Assembly (NCBI RefSeq): GCF_021083305.1
Contig: NZ_JAJFAY010000001.1
Span: forward strand, 1,364,001-1,428,000
Source of the DNA: Haladaptatus sp. DYF46
Lineage (GTDB): Archaea; Halobacteriota; Halobacteria; Halobacteriales; Haladaptataceae
DNA length: 64,000 nucleotides
Reading direction: 5' to 3'
Under the pieces are notes generated by a model. The model did not search any database, was not told the DNA's origin, and worked only from the letters and a program-made list of their open reading frames with translations. Position numbers and translations under genes: made by a program. Within the stretch, counting starts at the first letter, position 1; each line of letters opens with the position of its first letter. Positions 32,168 to 40,239 of the stretch are shown here, one piece after another.

Positions 32168-33337
32168 TCAGTTTCCGCGGTCGTACTCCCAGTCGTCGCG
32201 GAGCGCCCGCCACACCGACGTTCGCACGGCCGGGATAGACAGCAAGCGAGAGATGAGCGACGGATGGGTGAGGAGGCGGAACAGCGCTCGGGTGGGGTGT
32301 CGGTCGATGTCCTCGATGTCGATGCCGGACGCCACCGCGAGCAGGTCAGCCAGCAGGTCGGTTCGTCCCTCGTCCAAAACGGTCGTGACGAGCGACGAGA
32401 GGAGGTATTCGGCCCGCATCCCGCGATGGAGCCTGTCGGGATACACGTCCAGTTCCCCCGATGCGACGCAGTTTCCGAGCAGGGACGCGGAGTGAATCGC
32501 CTGCGAGATTCCCTTTCCCGTGAACCGGTTCGCGATGCCAGCGGCGTCGCCGACCCGGACAGCGTTGTTCTCCGGGCGGTAGATCCGTTCCGGGTCCAAA
32601 CTCGGCCCGCGCGGAATGATGGCGACGTTCGTCTTGCTTCGCTCCGGTTTCGGCCAGTCGTTCCGCTCGCACGCGGCGTTGAAGGCGGCGAAGTAGTCGT
32701 CGGGGACGTCGCCCTCGTGCCATCCGACGCCGACGTTGGCCCGCGTTTCGGTCTTCGGGAACAGCCACTCGTAGCCGAGGTAGCCCTCGAAAACGATGCG
32801 CGAGTGCGGGTAGAGCGCGGAAAAGTCACCCGTCACGTCCGCGTTGAGCGCGACCATCCGCCCGGAGTATTCGTTCGTCGTCCCGCAGACCTTGCTCGTG
32901 AGTGAGGGCTGGCCCGTGGCATCCACCAACAGGTCGTACTCGCCCGCGAGGCGGCGAAATTCCGCCTTGCTCACGCCGTGTTTCTCGCGGATGTCGACGC
33001 CCCGGTCGGCGAGCCACGCCGCCCACCGCCGTTCGACCACGTTTCGGTCGGTGATGTAGGCGTCCGCCGCCGGAAACGTTCCGCTGCCGATGACGTTCTC
33101 GCCGCCACGAACCGCGACGTGGAACGACGGCACGCGGTTCAGAAATCCGTTCTCCGCGGTCTTTTCCAGCGGAATTTCCGAGGCCGACGTCATCGCCTCG
33201 CCGCAGTTGACCCGTTTCTCGTCGTATCGCTGCCGCTCGTAGAGCGTCACGTCGTCGCCGAGTCGGTGAAAAGCGGTGGCGGCCGCGAGACCGCCGACCG
33301 CACCGCCGATGACAGCAATTCGTCCCCGACTTCGCAT
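32168..33337 (-). CDS. FAD-dependent geranylgeranyl-reductase-family oxidoreductase
   Basis: A 389-residue flavoprotein of the geranylgeranyl reductase group. The N-terminal dinucleotide fold is VIGGAVGGLAAATAFHRL, followed by CGEAMTSASEIPL and the conserved late motif VGDAAGIANRFTGKGISQAI. In haloarchaea this family saturates isoprenoid chains of archaeal lipids or menaquinone; several paralogues exist with unknown substrates. The last 90 residues are helix-rich. The gene converges on the CCCC membrane protein gene with a 13-bp gap. It is not the canonical lipid GGR for certain, so no symbol is given. Confidence 0.85.
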   Translation of the reverse strand: MRSRGRIAVIGGAVGGLAAATAFHRLGDDVTLYERQRYDEKRVNCGEAMTSASEIPLEKTAENGFLNRVPSFHVAVRGGENVIGSGTFPAADAYITDRNVVERRWAAWLADRGVDIREKHGVSKAEFRRLAGEYDLLVDATGQPSLTSKVCGTTNEYSGRMVALNADVTGDFSALYPHSRIVFEGYLGYEWLFPKTETRANVGVGWHEGDVPDDYFAAFNAACERNDWPKPERSKTNVAIIPRGPSLDPERIYRPENNAVRVGDAAGIANRFTGKGISQAIHSASLLGNCVASGELDVYPDRLHRGMRAEYLLSSLVTTVLDEGRTDLLADLLAVASGIDIEDIDRHPTRALFRLLTHPSLISRLLSIPAVRTSVWRALRDDWEYDRGN

Positions 33338-33370
33338 GTCGTCCTCGGTACGGTTCGGGACGCAAAAAAC

Positions 33371-33883
33371 CTACTCAGCCAGCAAACTGTCCACGAGTCT
33401 GGTGAAGCGGTCCACCATCCGCTCGGGAAACGACGGCGTCACGGCCGCCAGCAGATGGGCCGTCTCCTCGGGTCGGGTCGGCGCGAGCGTCACCCGGTTT
33501 CGAACGTCGCGGTGCTTCTCCACGAGGTCCTGCTCTTCGAGGTGCGAGACGTGCCATTCGAGCGTGCTCCGGGCGATGCCGAGGTCGTCGGCCAGCGTCG
33601 CGGGACGCGCCGTGTCGCGTTCCAACAGCGTGACGAGCACGTCGCGAGCGGTTTCCCGGCGGAGCAGGGCGAGTGCCGCCCGCTCCCACTCGTCGTACTC
33701 GGGAGCGTAGTAGTGGGTCTTCCCGTAGAGTTGCTCGCTCACGAGTCGCTCTTCGGCCAGCAACTCCCGCATGTGATACTGTATCTGTCCCGGAGCGATG
33801 TCCGACTCCCGGACGAGGTCGTTGAAGTGAATCCCCGGACGGGAGTCCACACATCGCGCGATTCGTGTTCGTGTTTCCGTCAT
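33371..33883 (-). CDS. Double winged-helix transcriptional regulator
   Basis: A 170-residue protein with two winged-helix domains, typical of haloarchaeal MarR/ArsR-like regulators: first about 1-60 (RPGIHFNDLVRESDIAPGQIQYHMRELL), then about 75-140 (RPATLADDLGIARSTLEWHVSHLEE). It begins 24 bp from the end of a small membrane-protein gene transcribed in the same direction, so the pair is probably an operon. Such one-component regulator plus membrane partner pairs suggest a membrane signal, by inference. The start is the ATG at 33883. Confidence 0.82.
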   Translation of the reverse strand: MTETRTRIARCVDSRPGIHFNDLVRESDIAPGQIQYHMRELLAEERLVSEQLYGKTHYYAPEYDEWERAALALLRRETARDVLVTLLERDTARPATLADDLGIARSTLEWHVSHLEEQDLVEKHRDVRNRVTLAPTRPEETAHLLAAVTPSFPERMVDRFTRLVDSLLAE

Positions 33884-33906
33884 CGTCGTTCGGTCGTCAT
33901 GGTTGG

Positions 33907-34230
33907 TTATCGCGTTTCGACGCTTCGTGCGTAGTACACCGCACCCACGAGGAGCGCGATTACCACGATGTCGAGGCCATGTTCGTACAGGTGGTGCGTG
34001 TTCGCGGAGAGGTAGTTCGCCGCCGTCATCCCGCCGACGAACTCGCGGCCCGCGAGCGCCCCGAACGCGAGCGCGACCAGCAGATAGGGAAGCGTCCGCC
34101 GCTGTCGAAACGCCGCGAGCGCCAGCAGAAACACCGCCGCGGACCCGAGCGCCGCCACTGCCAACACGACGTGGAGCGCCAAACTCCCCTCGGAAGCGAC
34201 GGCGTGGAGCGGGTACAGCGCGGGAGCCAT
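33907..34230 (-). CDS. Small membrane protein paired with wHTH regulator (DUF7471-like)
   Basis: A 107-residue protein with three predicted transmembrane helices: about 12-40 (SEGSLALHVVLAVAALGSAA), 45-65 and 82-102. It resembles haloarchaeal proteins I recall as DUF7471, which often sit beside a winged-helix regulator, as here. The helices contain several His residues (ANTHHLYEHG), which may bind a metal or heme. The function is unknown. The ATG at 34230 gives the first helix near the N-terminus. Confidence 0.68.
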   Translation of the reverse strand: MAPALYPLHAVASEGSLALHVVLAVAALGSAAVFLLALAAFRQRRTLPYLLVALAFGALAGREFVGGMTAANYLSANTHHLYEHGLDIVVIALLVGAVYYARSVETR

Positions 34231-34340
34231 CTGGCGTGGCGTTAGTGCCGGACGTACCTGAGGCGTTCGGTTCGGACGGACAAGGGGCAACGGCTTCCGG
34301 GGACATCCGGTTTTACCCTCCCAGCACACAAGCAACGGGC

Positions 34341-34976
34341 ATGAGCCATCCCGAAGCGACCGACCGACTCGTCGTGTACTCCGATTACGTTTGCCCGTTT
34401 TGCTACCTCGGGCGGCAGTCACTGAAGCGGTACCGTGAGACGCGCGAGGAACCGCTCGCGCTCGACTGGCACCCGTTCGACCTCCGGAGCGGGAAGCGCA
34501 ACGCGGACGGGTCCATCGACCACAGCGCGGACGACGGGAAGGACGACTCCTACTACGGACAGGCGCGGGAGAACGTCCGACGGCTACAGGAAAAGTACGG
34601 CGTCGAGATGGCCCAGGAGATCGCGACCGACGTGGATTCGCTTCCCGCGCAAGTCGCCTCCTACTACGTCAAATCCGAACACCCCGAACGCTGGCTCGAC
34701 TTCGACGAAGCTATTTTCGAGGCGCTGTGGCGGGACGGGCGGGACATCGGGGACGACGACGTTCTCGCCGAACTCGCGGCGAACAACGGACTCGACCCCG
34801 AGGAGATACGCGACGCAATCGAGGACGACGCCCTGCACGAGGAACTGCGGGAGCAGTTCACCGAGGCACGACAGCGCGGCGTGACCGGCGTTCCGACGTT
34901 CACGTACGACGGCTACGCCGCCCGTGGTGCGGTCCCGCCGGAACAACTCGAACGACTCGTGGAAGGCGGGCAGTAA
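34341..34976 (+). CDS. DsbA family oxidoreductase (FrnE-like)
   Basis: A 211-residue cytosolic thioredoxin-fold protein of the DsbA/FrnE group. The active site is CPFC in VYSDYVCPFCYLGRQSL, and the cis-Pro loop is GVTGVPTFTYDG near the C-terminus. An inserted helical domain holds residues 75-180. There is no signal peptide, so it acts inside the cell, probably as a disulfide oxidoreductase or isomerase in oxidative stress, as for FrnE of other prokaryotes. It stands alone between the membrane-protein operon and a nuclease-like gene. Confidence 0.9.
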   Translation: MSHPEATDRLVVYSDYVCPFCYLGRQSLKRYRETREEPLALDWHPFDLRSGKRNADGSIDHSADDGKDDSYYGQARENVRRLQEKYGVEMAQEIATDVDSLPAQVASYYVKSEHPERWLDFDEAIFEALWRDGRDIGDDDVLAELAANNGLDPEEIRDAIEDDALHEELREQFTEARQRGVTGVPTFTYDGYAARGAVPPEQLERLVEGGQ

Positions 34977-35034
34977 CGCGTTCGAAACCGATTACAGTAG
35001 TTTTACCATCGCCCGTCGACGCCGTGAAAGATAG

Positions 35035-35754
35035 ATGGCAGGACGGTTCGCACTCGACATCGAGACGGTGAGTCCGACGCTCGAACACTACGAGACGCCG
35101 CCGGATTTCGACGACCCGGCGTATTTCGAACTCCTCGCGGTCGCGCTCGGCTACGAATCGCCGGACGGAGACAGGGAGACGGAGATGTTGTTCCGGCGGG
35201 ACGACACGCAAAACGACGAACTCGACTTGGTGGCACGGACGCTCGATTGGCTTGCAGAGCGACACGGGGACGAGTACGTCACCTACGGCGGCGAGACGTT
35301 CGACGTTCCCCAACTCATCGGCCGAACGAGGGCGGCCGCGGACGGTTCAGTGCGGGACGGTCTCGTCGACCGACTCCGAACCAGACTCGAAATCGACCTC
35401 ATGCACGTCGATTTACGGCGGCCGGCGTGGGACGCGTTCGGCGACTACACGCGACTCGAAGCGGCCTGCCGAAACGTCGGGATACGGCCGGATGACACCG
35501 ACTGGGAACAGTACGACCACGGCATCGACCTCGACGCGCTCCGTCCCGAGAAGTTTCAGGGCTTCGGGAAGGTCATCAACAAGGACGTCCCGGTGTTCGG
35601 CGAGCGGTACATCGCGCTCGCGGCCGCCGGTGCGACCGAGACGCTGACGTTCCGATCGTTGCACGAACTGCTGGACCACTACGGGCGGGAGGACATCGTC
35701 CACCTGTTCGACCTCGCCGACGCTCGGCCGTTCGGGGAACCGAACACCTTTTAG
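35035..35754 (+). CDS. DEDD-type 3'-5' exonuclease-like protein
   Basis: A 239-residue protein of the ribonuclease-H-like exonuclease superfamily. Exo I is FALDIETVSP with the metal Asp/Glu pair; Exo II is YVTYGGETFDVPQLIGR; and Exo III-like residues lie in the region of YTRLEAACRNVGI or the C-terminal helix REDIVHLFDLADARP, where D and H/Y positions are found. The arrangement resembles PolB-like predicted 3'-5' exonucleases of archaea. Substrate may be DNA or RNA. The gene is followed by pabA but is not obviously linked with it. Confidence 0.75.
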   Translation: MAGRFALDIETVSPTLEHYETPPDFDDPAYFELLAVALGYESPDGDRETEMLFRRDDTQNDELDLVARTLDWLAERHGDEYVTYGGETFDVPQLIGRTRAAADGSVRDGLVDRLRTRLEIDLMHVDLRRPAWDAFGDYTRLEAACRNVGIRPDDTDWEQYDHGIDLDALRPEKFQGFGKVINKDVPVFGERYIALAAAGATETLTFRSLHELLDHYGREDIVHLFDLADARPFGEPNTF

Positions 35755-35794
35755 CGGCGGTACGCCCAAACGACGCCATAGTGAACGCGTACCA

Positions 35795-36391
35795 ATGATT
35801 CTCGTCATCGACAACTACGACTCGTTCGCCTACAACCTCGTCCAATACCTCGGCGAGTTCGCCGACGACGTAGTCGTGCGGCGGAACGACGCCATCGACG
35901 TGGCGGGGATCCGCGACCTCGATCCGGACGGAATCGTCGTCTCGCCGGGACCGGGGACACCCGCCGAAGCGGGCGTCTCGATGGACGTGTTCGCGGAGAC
36001 GACGTATCCCGCGCTCGGCGTCTGTCTCGGTCATCAGGCGCTCTGTGCGGCCCACGGCGCGCCGGTCGTCCACGCTCCGGAGGTCATCCACGGGAAACCG
36101 TCGACGGTGACACACGACGGGGAAGGCGTGTTCGCTGGACTCCCCGACGAGTTCGAGGTCGGCCGCTATCACTCGCTGGCGGTCGAACGTACTGACCTCC
36201 CGGACGTGCTGGCCGAGACGGCCCGAACCGCGGACGACCGCCGGACGCTGATGGGGATTCGACACGCGACCGTACCGCACGTCGGCGTGCAGTTCCACCC
36301 CGAAAGCATCCTGACCGACGAGGGGAAACACCTCGTTCGAAACTTCTGTGACCTGTGCTACGGAACGGAGGAACCGTGCACTACCACGTGA
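35795..36391 (+). CDS. pabA: Glutamine amidotransferase, aminodeoxychorismate/anthranilate synthase component II
   Basis: A 198-residue class I glutamine amidotransferase. It begins MILVIDNYDSFAYNLVQYLG; the nucleophile elbow is ALGVCLGHQALC, and the His-Glu pair is in GVQFHPESILT. It feeds ammonia to a chorismate-using partner. The following gene is a PabC-type lyase, which favours p-aminobenzoate/folate-type synthesis over tryptophan, but a TrpG role cannot be excluded. The component I gene (pabB or trpE) is not adjacent upstream. The pabC start lies 16 bases before this stop codon. Confidence 0.82.
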   Translation: MILVIDNYDSFAYNLVQYLGEFADDVVVRRNDAIDVAGIRDLDPDGIVVSPGPGTPAEAGVSMDVFAETTYPALGVCLGHQALCAAHGAPVVHAPEVIHGKPSTVTHDGEGVFAGLPDEFEVGRYHSLAVERTDLPDVLAETARTADDRRTLMGIRHATVPHVGVQFHPESILTDEGKHLVRNFCDLCYGTEEPCTTT

Positions 36392-37269
36392 ACGGCGACA
36401 TCGTGCCCGAATCCGAGGCGACCGTGAGCGTCCGCGATCGGGGGTTCATGTACGGCGACGCGGCGTTCGAAACGATTCGCGCCTACGGCGGGAGTCCCTT
36501 CGAGTGGGACGCCCACGCGGACCGCCTGCGTGCCACCTGCGACGCGCTTTCGCTCGATCACGGCATCGCCGACGACGAGCTCCGTCGGCGTGTCCGCCGG
36601 ACGCTCGACGCGAACGACCTCCGGGAGGCGTACGTCAAACTCTCGATTTCGCGCGGCGTCCAACCCGGAAAGCTCACGCCCGGTCCAACGACGAATCCCA
36701 CCGTGGTCGTCATCGTCTCCGAACTGCCGCGCGGCGGAATCGCTGGCGAATCCGTCTGGAGCGGCCCCGCAACCGCCGACGTGGTGGAGACGCGACGCGT
36801 CCCCGATGCCGCGCTTCCGACACGCGCGAAGACGCACAACTACCTGAACGGCATCCTCGCCCGCCTCGAAACCGACGCCGACGAGGCCGTCATGCTCGAT
36901 TCGTCGGGGGCCGTCACCGAGGGCGCGACGAGCAACCTGTTTTTCGTCCGCGACGGCACGCTTCACACGCCCTCGCTCTCGGGACCCGTCCTCCCCGGAA
37001 TCACGCGCGACGTCGTCCTCTCGCTCGCCGAGGCGGAAGGGATTCCGACCGAAACGGGACGGTACGAACCGGACGATGTGCTGTGCGCCGACGAGGCGTT
37101 CCTGACGAACACGACGTGGGAGGTTCGCCCGCTCGCCCGAATCGGCGCGACCGAAATCGGCGAGGGGGACGAAACCGTCGAACTCGGTGGCGGGGACGTG
37201 ACCGCACAACTCGCCGACGCGTTCGACGCGCTGGTGGGGACGCGCCACTACGCCGGAAGTCGGGACTGA
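36376..37269 (+). CDS. pabC: Class IV aminotransferase, aminodeoxychorismate lyase-like
   Basis: A 297-residue fold-type IV PLP enzyme. N-terminal MYGDAAFETIRAYGG is the family signature, the Schiff-base lysine is in ARAKTHNYLNG-like RAKTHNYLN, and VTEGATSNLFFVRDGTLHTP marks the substrate-loop end. Class IV members include aminodeoxychorismate lyase, branched-chain and D-amino-acid aminotransferases. The overlap with pabA favours the lyase. The start is taken as GTG at 36376, giving HYHVNGDIVPE at the N-terminus; a GTG at 36355 is also possible. Confidence 0.82.
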   Translation: MHYHVNGDIVPESEATVSVRDRGFMYGDAAFETIRAYGGSPFEWDAHADRLRATCDALSLDHGIADDELRRRVRRTLDANDLREAYVKLSISRGVQPGKLTPGPTTNPTVVVIVSELPRGGIAGESVWSGPATADVVETRRVPDAALPTRAKTHNYLNGILARLETDADEAVMLDSSGAVTEGATSNLFFVRDGTLHTPSLSGPVLPGITRDVVLSLAEAEGIPTETGRYEPDDVLCADEAFLTNTTWEVRPLARIGATEIGEGDETVELGGGDVTAQLADAFDALVGTRHYAGSRD

Positions 37270-37317
37270 CGCCCGGTTTGAAAAGGCTCAAACGCCTCCG
37301 CTGGCTACGTGAACGCG

Positions 37318-37725
37318 ATGGACGAGAACCGACGAATCGCCGCCGTCGAGGAGATCCCCGACGACACGACGTTCCTGTTCACGATTCGGAACGGCTTCGA
37401 CGAAGAGGAGGCCGTGCTGGTCGAGAACGACGGCGATGTACGGGCGTGGAAGAACTACTGCCAGCACTGGACCGACGTGCGCCTCGACAAGGGCGACGGC
37501 GCGAGCATGCGCGACGGCGAACTCGTCTGCGGCAAGCACGGCGCGCTGTTCGAGGCCGATTCCGGCATCTGTACCTACGGCCCGTGTGAGGACGCGGTTC
37601 TCGACGAAGTGGACGTGACCGTCGAGGACGGTGCGGTGTTCCTCACCGACTCGGAATACGAGTTCGTCCAGCGCGGGTCGTCCATCGAGTACGACCTCTC
37701 CTCGAACCGCTCGCTCGGGTTCTGA
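37318..37725 (+). CDS. Rieske [2Fe-2S] domain protein
   Basis: A 135-residue soluble Rieske-type ferredoxin. The cluster ligands are C48 and H50 in NYCQHWTDV and C71 and H74 in LVCGKHGALFE. There is no transmembrane helix, so it is more likely an oxygenase-type or stand-alone electron carrier than part of a bc complex. The second box ends ICTYGPCEDAVL, giving an additional Cys pair near the cluster. No oxygenase gene is adjacent. The ATG at 37318 is used; a GTG three codons upstream is possible. Confidence 0.88.
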   Translation: MDENRRIAAVEEIPDDTTFLFTIRNGFDEEEAVLVENDGDVRAWKNYCQHWTDVRLDKGDGASMRDGELVCGKHGALFEADSGICTYGPCEDAVLDEVDVTVEDGAVFLTDSEYEFVQRGSSIEYDLSSNRSLGF

Positions 37726-37756
37726 CGGACGGCGGGAAATCGGTTCCTGTCCGTCT

Positions 37757-38059
37757 CTATTCCGCCTCACGAATCACGAACGTCGGTTCGTCCACCGCTT
37801 CGCTTTTGCACTCCGGGCACCGTGACGGCCTGTTCGCCGGGTTGTCGAACCGGTGGAAGCCACAGTCCCGACACTCGGGCGGGGCGACTAACAACTGCTC
37901 GCCGTTCGATTCGACCGAACGGGCGACGTGTCGGACGTGTCGCACCGCCGCACCGGCCGTGATTTCGAACTCCGTCGCGAGGGTGCTCGGGGACGCCGGT
38001 TCGCTTCGGAGGAACGTCGCAATCCGCTCGCGCGTCGTCTCGTCGTCGCGCATACTCAT
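37757..38059 (-). CDS. HTH plus zinc-ribbon transcriptional regulator
   Basis: A 100-residue protein. Residues about 8-45 form a helix-turn-helix (RIATFLRSEPASPSTLATEFEI), and the C-terminal half is a zinc ribbon with two CxxC pairs, CRDC and CPEC. This combination belongs to predicted archaeal transcriptional regulators that carry an HTH fused to a zinc ribbon. Target genes are not known. It converges on the Rieske gene and diverges from the HTH-10 regulator gene. Confidence 0.78.
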   Translation of the reverse strand: MSMRDDETTRERIATFLRSEPASPSTLATEFEITAGAAVRHVRHVARSVESNGEQLLVAPPECRDCGFHRFDNPANRPSRCPECKSEAVDEPTFVIREAE

Positions 38060-38145
38060 CGTTCGTCGTCGGGGTTCAAATTTGTAGCGCGAAATTTCGG
38101 ACAACATAAACTGTTTTCCGGTCGGGGTTCATGAGGTAATTTGCG

Positions 38146-40161
38146 ATGGGGGAGCGACCGACCACCGGCGAATCGACCGGGACGGAGATGACGAGAGATC
38201 ATACGGTTCTCTTCGTCGAACACGAGACGGATATCGCGCGGGTCCTCGACGGTTACGAGGACCTGACGGTGCACGTCGAACCGTCCATGAGCGAATGCCT
38301 CTCCCGTCTCTCCAACGAAGCGATAGACTGCATCGTCAGCAACTACGACCTGCCGAATTCGACGGGGTTAGAGCTCCTCGATTCCGTACGCGAGGAGCAT
38401 CCGAACCTCCCGTTCGTCGTGTTCACGGGGGAAGGGAACGAGCGAATCGCCAGCGACGCCATCGACCGCGGCGTGAGCGATTACGTCCCCGAAACGGCCA
38501 TCGAGGACGCCGCCGACCTCCGAGAGCGAATCGTGAGCGCTATTCGAACCCACCTCCGCGGGCGCGGCGAGAGCCGAATCGATACGCTGATGAGCGCGTT
38601 CCCGGACGTCGCGTTCCTCTTCGACGAGGACGGTCGGTATCGGGAACTCCTCGTCGGCCCCAACTCCGAAAACCTCGCCATTACCGCACCGCCCGACCTC
38701 GTCGGGCGGCGGATTCACGATGTGTTTCCGGCGGACATCGCGGACACGTTTTTAGCGCATATCCACCGGACCTTGGAGAGCGGTCGCGTCGAAACGATGG
38801 AGTATCCGATGACCGTCGAGAGCGGACGACGATGGTACGAAGCGCGTTCGACGCCGCTCGGCCAGGAGATAGACGGAAAGGACGTCGTCGTATGGGTCGC
38901 CCGCGACATCACCGACCGACGCGAGCGTGAACGGACGTTGACCTGCCAACACGAGGAACTGGAGACGTTGAATCGGATTCACTGGGTGATTCAGGAGGTC
39001 ATCCACGAACTCGTTCACGCCGCGACCCGCGACGACATCGAACAGTTGGTGTGCGAGCGGTTGGTCGAATCCGGGCTGTACGAACTCGCGTGGACCGACG
39101 AGAGCGAGGTCAGTCGCGGCGGCGTCACGCCGCGAACCCGTGCCGGCGGTATCGACGGCTATCTCGATACCCTCGTCGAGTTCGGCGAGGATGTCGGCGA
39201 CGACCCCGCGAGCAGGGCGATGCGGACCGACGAGCTACAGGTAATCCAGGACGTTCGAAATACGCCGATGCTCCCCGAACCGATCAGAGCCGAAGCGATC
39301 GCCCGCGACATCGAGTCGGGCATCTCCATCCCGCTCTCGTACGGCAACACGATGTACGGGTCGCTGTCGCTCGTTTCGACCCGCTCGGGCGTCCTCGGCG
39401 AGCGGGCACAGGCCGCCCTCGAAACCCTCGGGGACACCATCGGGTTCGCCATCAACGCCGCGCGGAACAAGAAGATACTGTTGTCCGACAGCACCGTCGA
39501 ACTGGAGTTCCACGTGAGCGGGTCACGGGACGCGGTTATGGCCGCATCCCGCGAACTCGACTGCACGTGTCACCTCCTCGGATTGGTTCCGGCCGCGGAG
39601 GGCCAACTTCTCCACTACATCCGCGTAGAGGACGCTCCCACCGACCGTCTCGAAGCGATGCTGTCCGAGTCGGATGACGTGGCGGAGTGCCGATTCATCG
39701 ATACGGAAGAGACCGGTGCCGTCATCGAAATCCGCATGACTGAATCGACGCCCAAGCGGCTGGTCGAAGCCGGTGCGGCCGTCCAGTCCGCGACGGCGAA
39801 TCGAGGGGAGGTGTCCATCGTCGCCGAAATCCCGCGCGAGACCGACGTTCGGACGGTCGTCGATACCTTTCAGTCGACGTATCCGTCCGCGGAACTGGTC
39901 GGGAAACGCACCATCGACCGCCCGATTCAAACCGCACAGGAGTTCCGCCAGTCGTTGACCGACCGTCTCACCGACCGACAGGAGACGGCGCTTCGAACCG
40001 CCTACTTCGCCGGCTACTACGACTGGCCGCGCGGAAGCACCGCCGAGGACGTTGCCGGCGCGCTCGACATCGCCTCGGCGACCCTCCACTACCACCTTCG
40101 AAAGGCACAGCACGGACTGCTCGCCGCGTTGTTCGACGAGACGGGTACCGACGACACCTGA
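38146..40161 (+). CDS. HTH-10 (Bat-type) regulator with pseudo-receiver, PAS and GAF domains
   Basis: A 671-residue multidomain regulator. Domains in order: receiver-like (about 19-130), PAS (about 143-260, ending DITDRRERERT), GAF (about 280-440, ISIPLSYGNTMYGSLSL), a Bat-type sensory region, and the HTH-10 DNA-binding domain near 610-665 (LTDRQETALRTAYFAGYYDW, LDIASATLHYHLRKAQ). In the receiver the phosphoacceptor position is Asn66 (IVSNYDLPNSTG) where relatives have Asp; the acidic pair is replaced by EH (FVEHETD) and the conserved Lys by Glu (YVPETA). It is thus probably not phosphorylated. A later start at codon 15 is possible. Confidence 0.88.
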   Translation: MGERPTTGESTGTEMTRDHTVLFVEHETDIARVLDGYEDLTVHVEPSMSECLSRLSNEAIDCIVSNYDLPNSTGLELLDSVREEHPNLPFVVFTGEGNERIASDAIDRGVSDYVPETAIEDAADLRERIVSAIRTHLRGRGESRIDTLMSAFPDVAFLFDEDGRYRELLVGPNSENLAITAPPDLVGRRIHDVFPADIADTFLAHIHRTLESGRVETMEYPMTVESGRRWYEARSTPLGQEIDGKDVVVWVARDITDRRERERTLTCQHEELETLNRIHWVIQEVIHELVHAATRDDIEQLVCERLVESGLYELAWTDESEVSRGGVTPRTRAGGIDGYLDTLVEFGEDVGDDPASRAMRTDELQVIQDVRNTPMLPEPIRAEAIARDIESGISIPLSYGNTMYGSLSLVSTRSGVLGERAQAALETLGDTIGFAINAARNKKILLSDSTVELEFHVSGSRDAVMAASRELDCTCHLLGLVPAAEGQLLHYIRVEDAPTDRLEAMLSESDDVAECRFIDTEETGAVIEIRMTESTPKRLVEAGAAVQSATANRGEVSIVAEIPRETDVRTVVDTFQSTYPSAELVGKRTIDRPIQTAQEFRQSLTDRLTDRQETALRTAYFAGYYDWPRGSTAEDVAGALDIASATLHYHLRKAQHGLLAALFDETGTDDT

Positions 40162-40239
40162 CCGATTACCCGACAGTATTTCCCGCAGAACGGTCACGCA
40201 ATGAAAAAGGACTTAGGGAGGCGCGGTGACGATGTGGCT

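Noticed and set aside
35795-36391. trpG as the name of the amidotransferase gene
   Set aside because: Overlap with a class IV lyase gene favours pabA, although sequence alone cannot separate the two.
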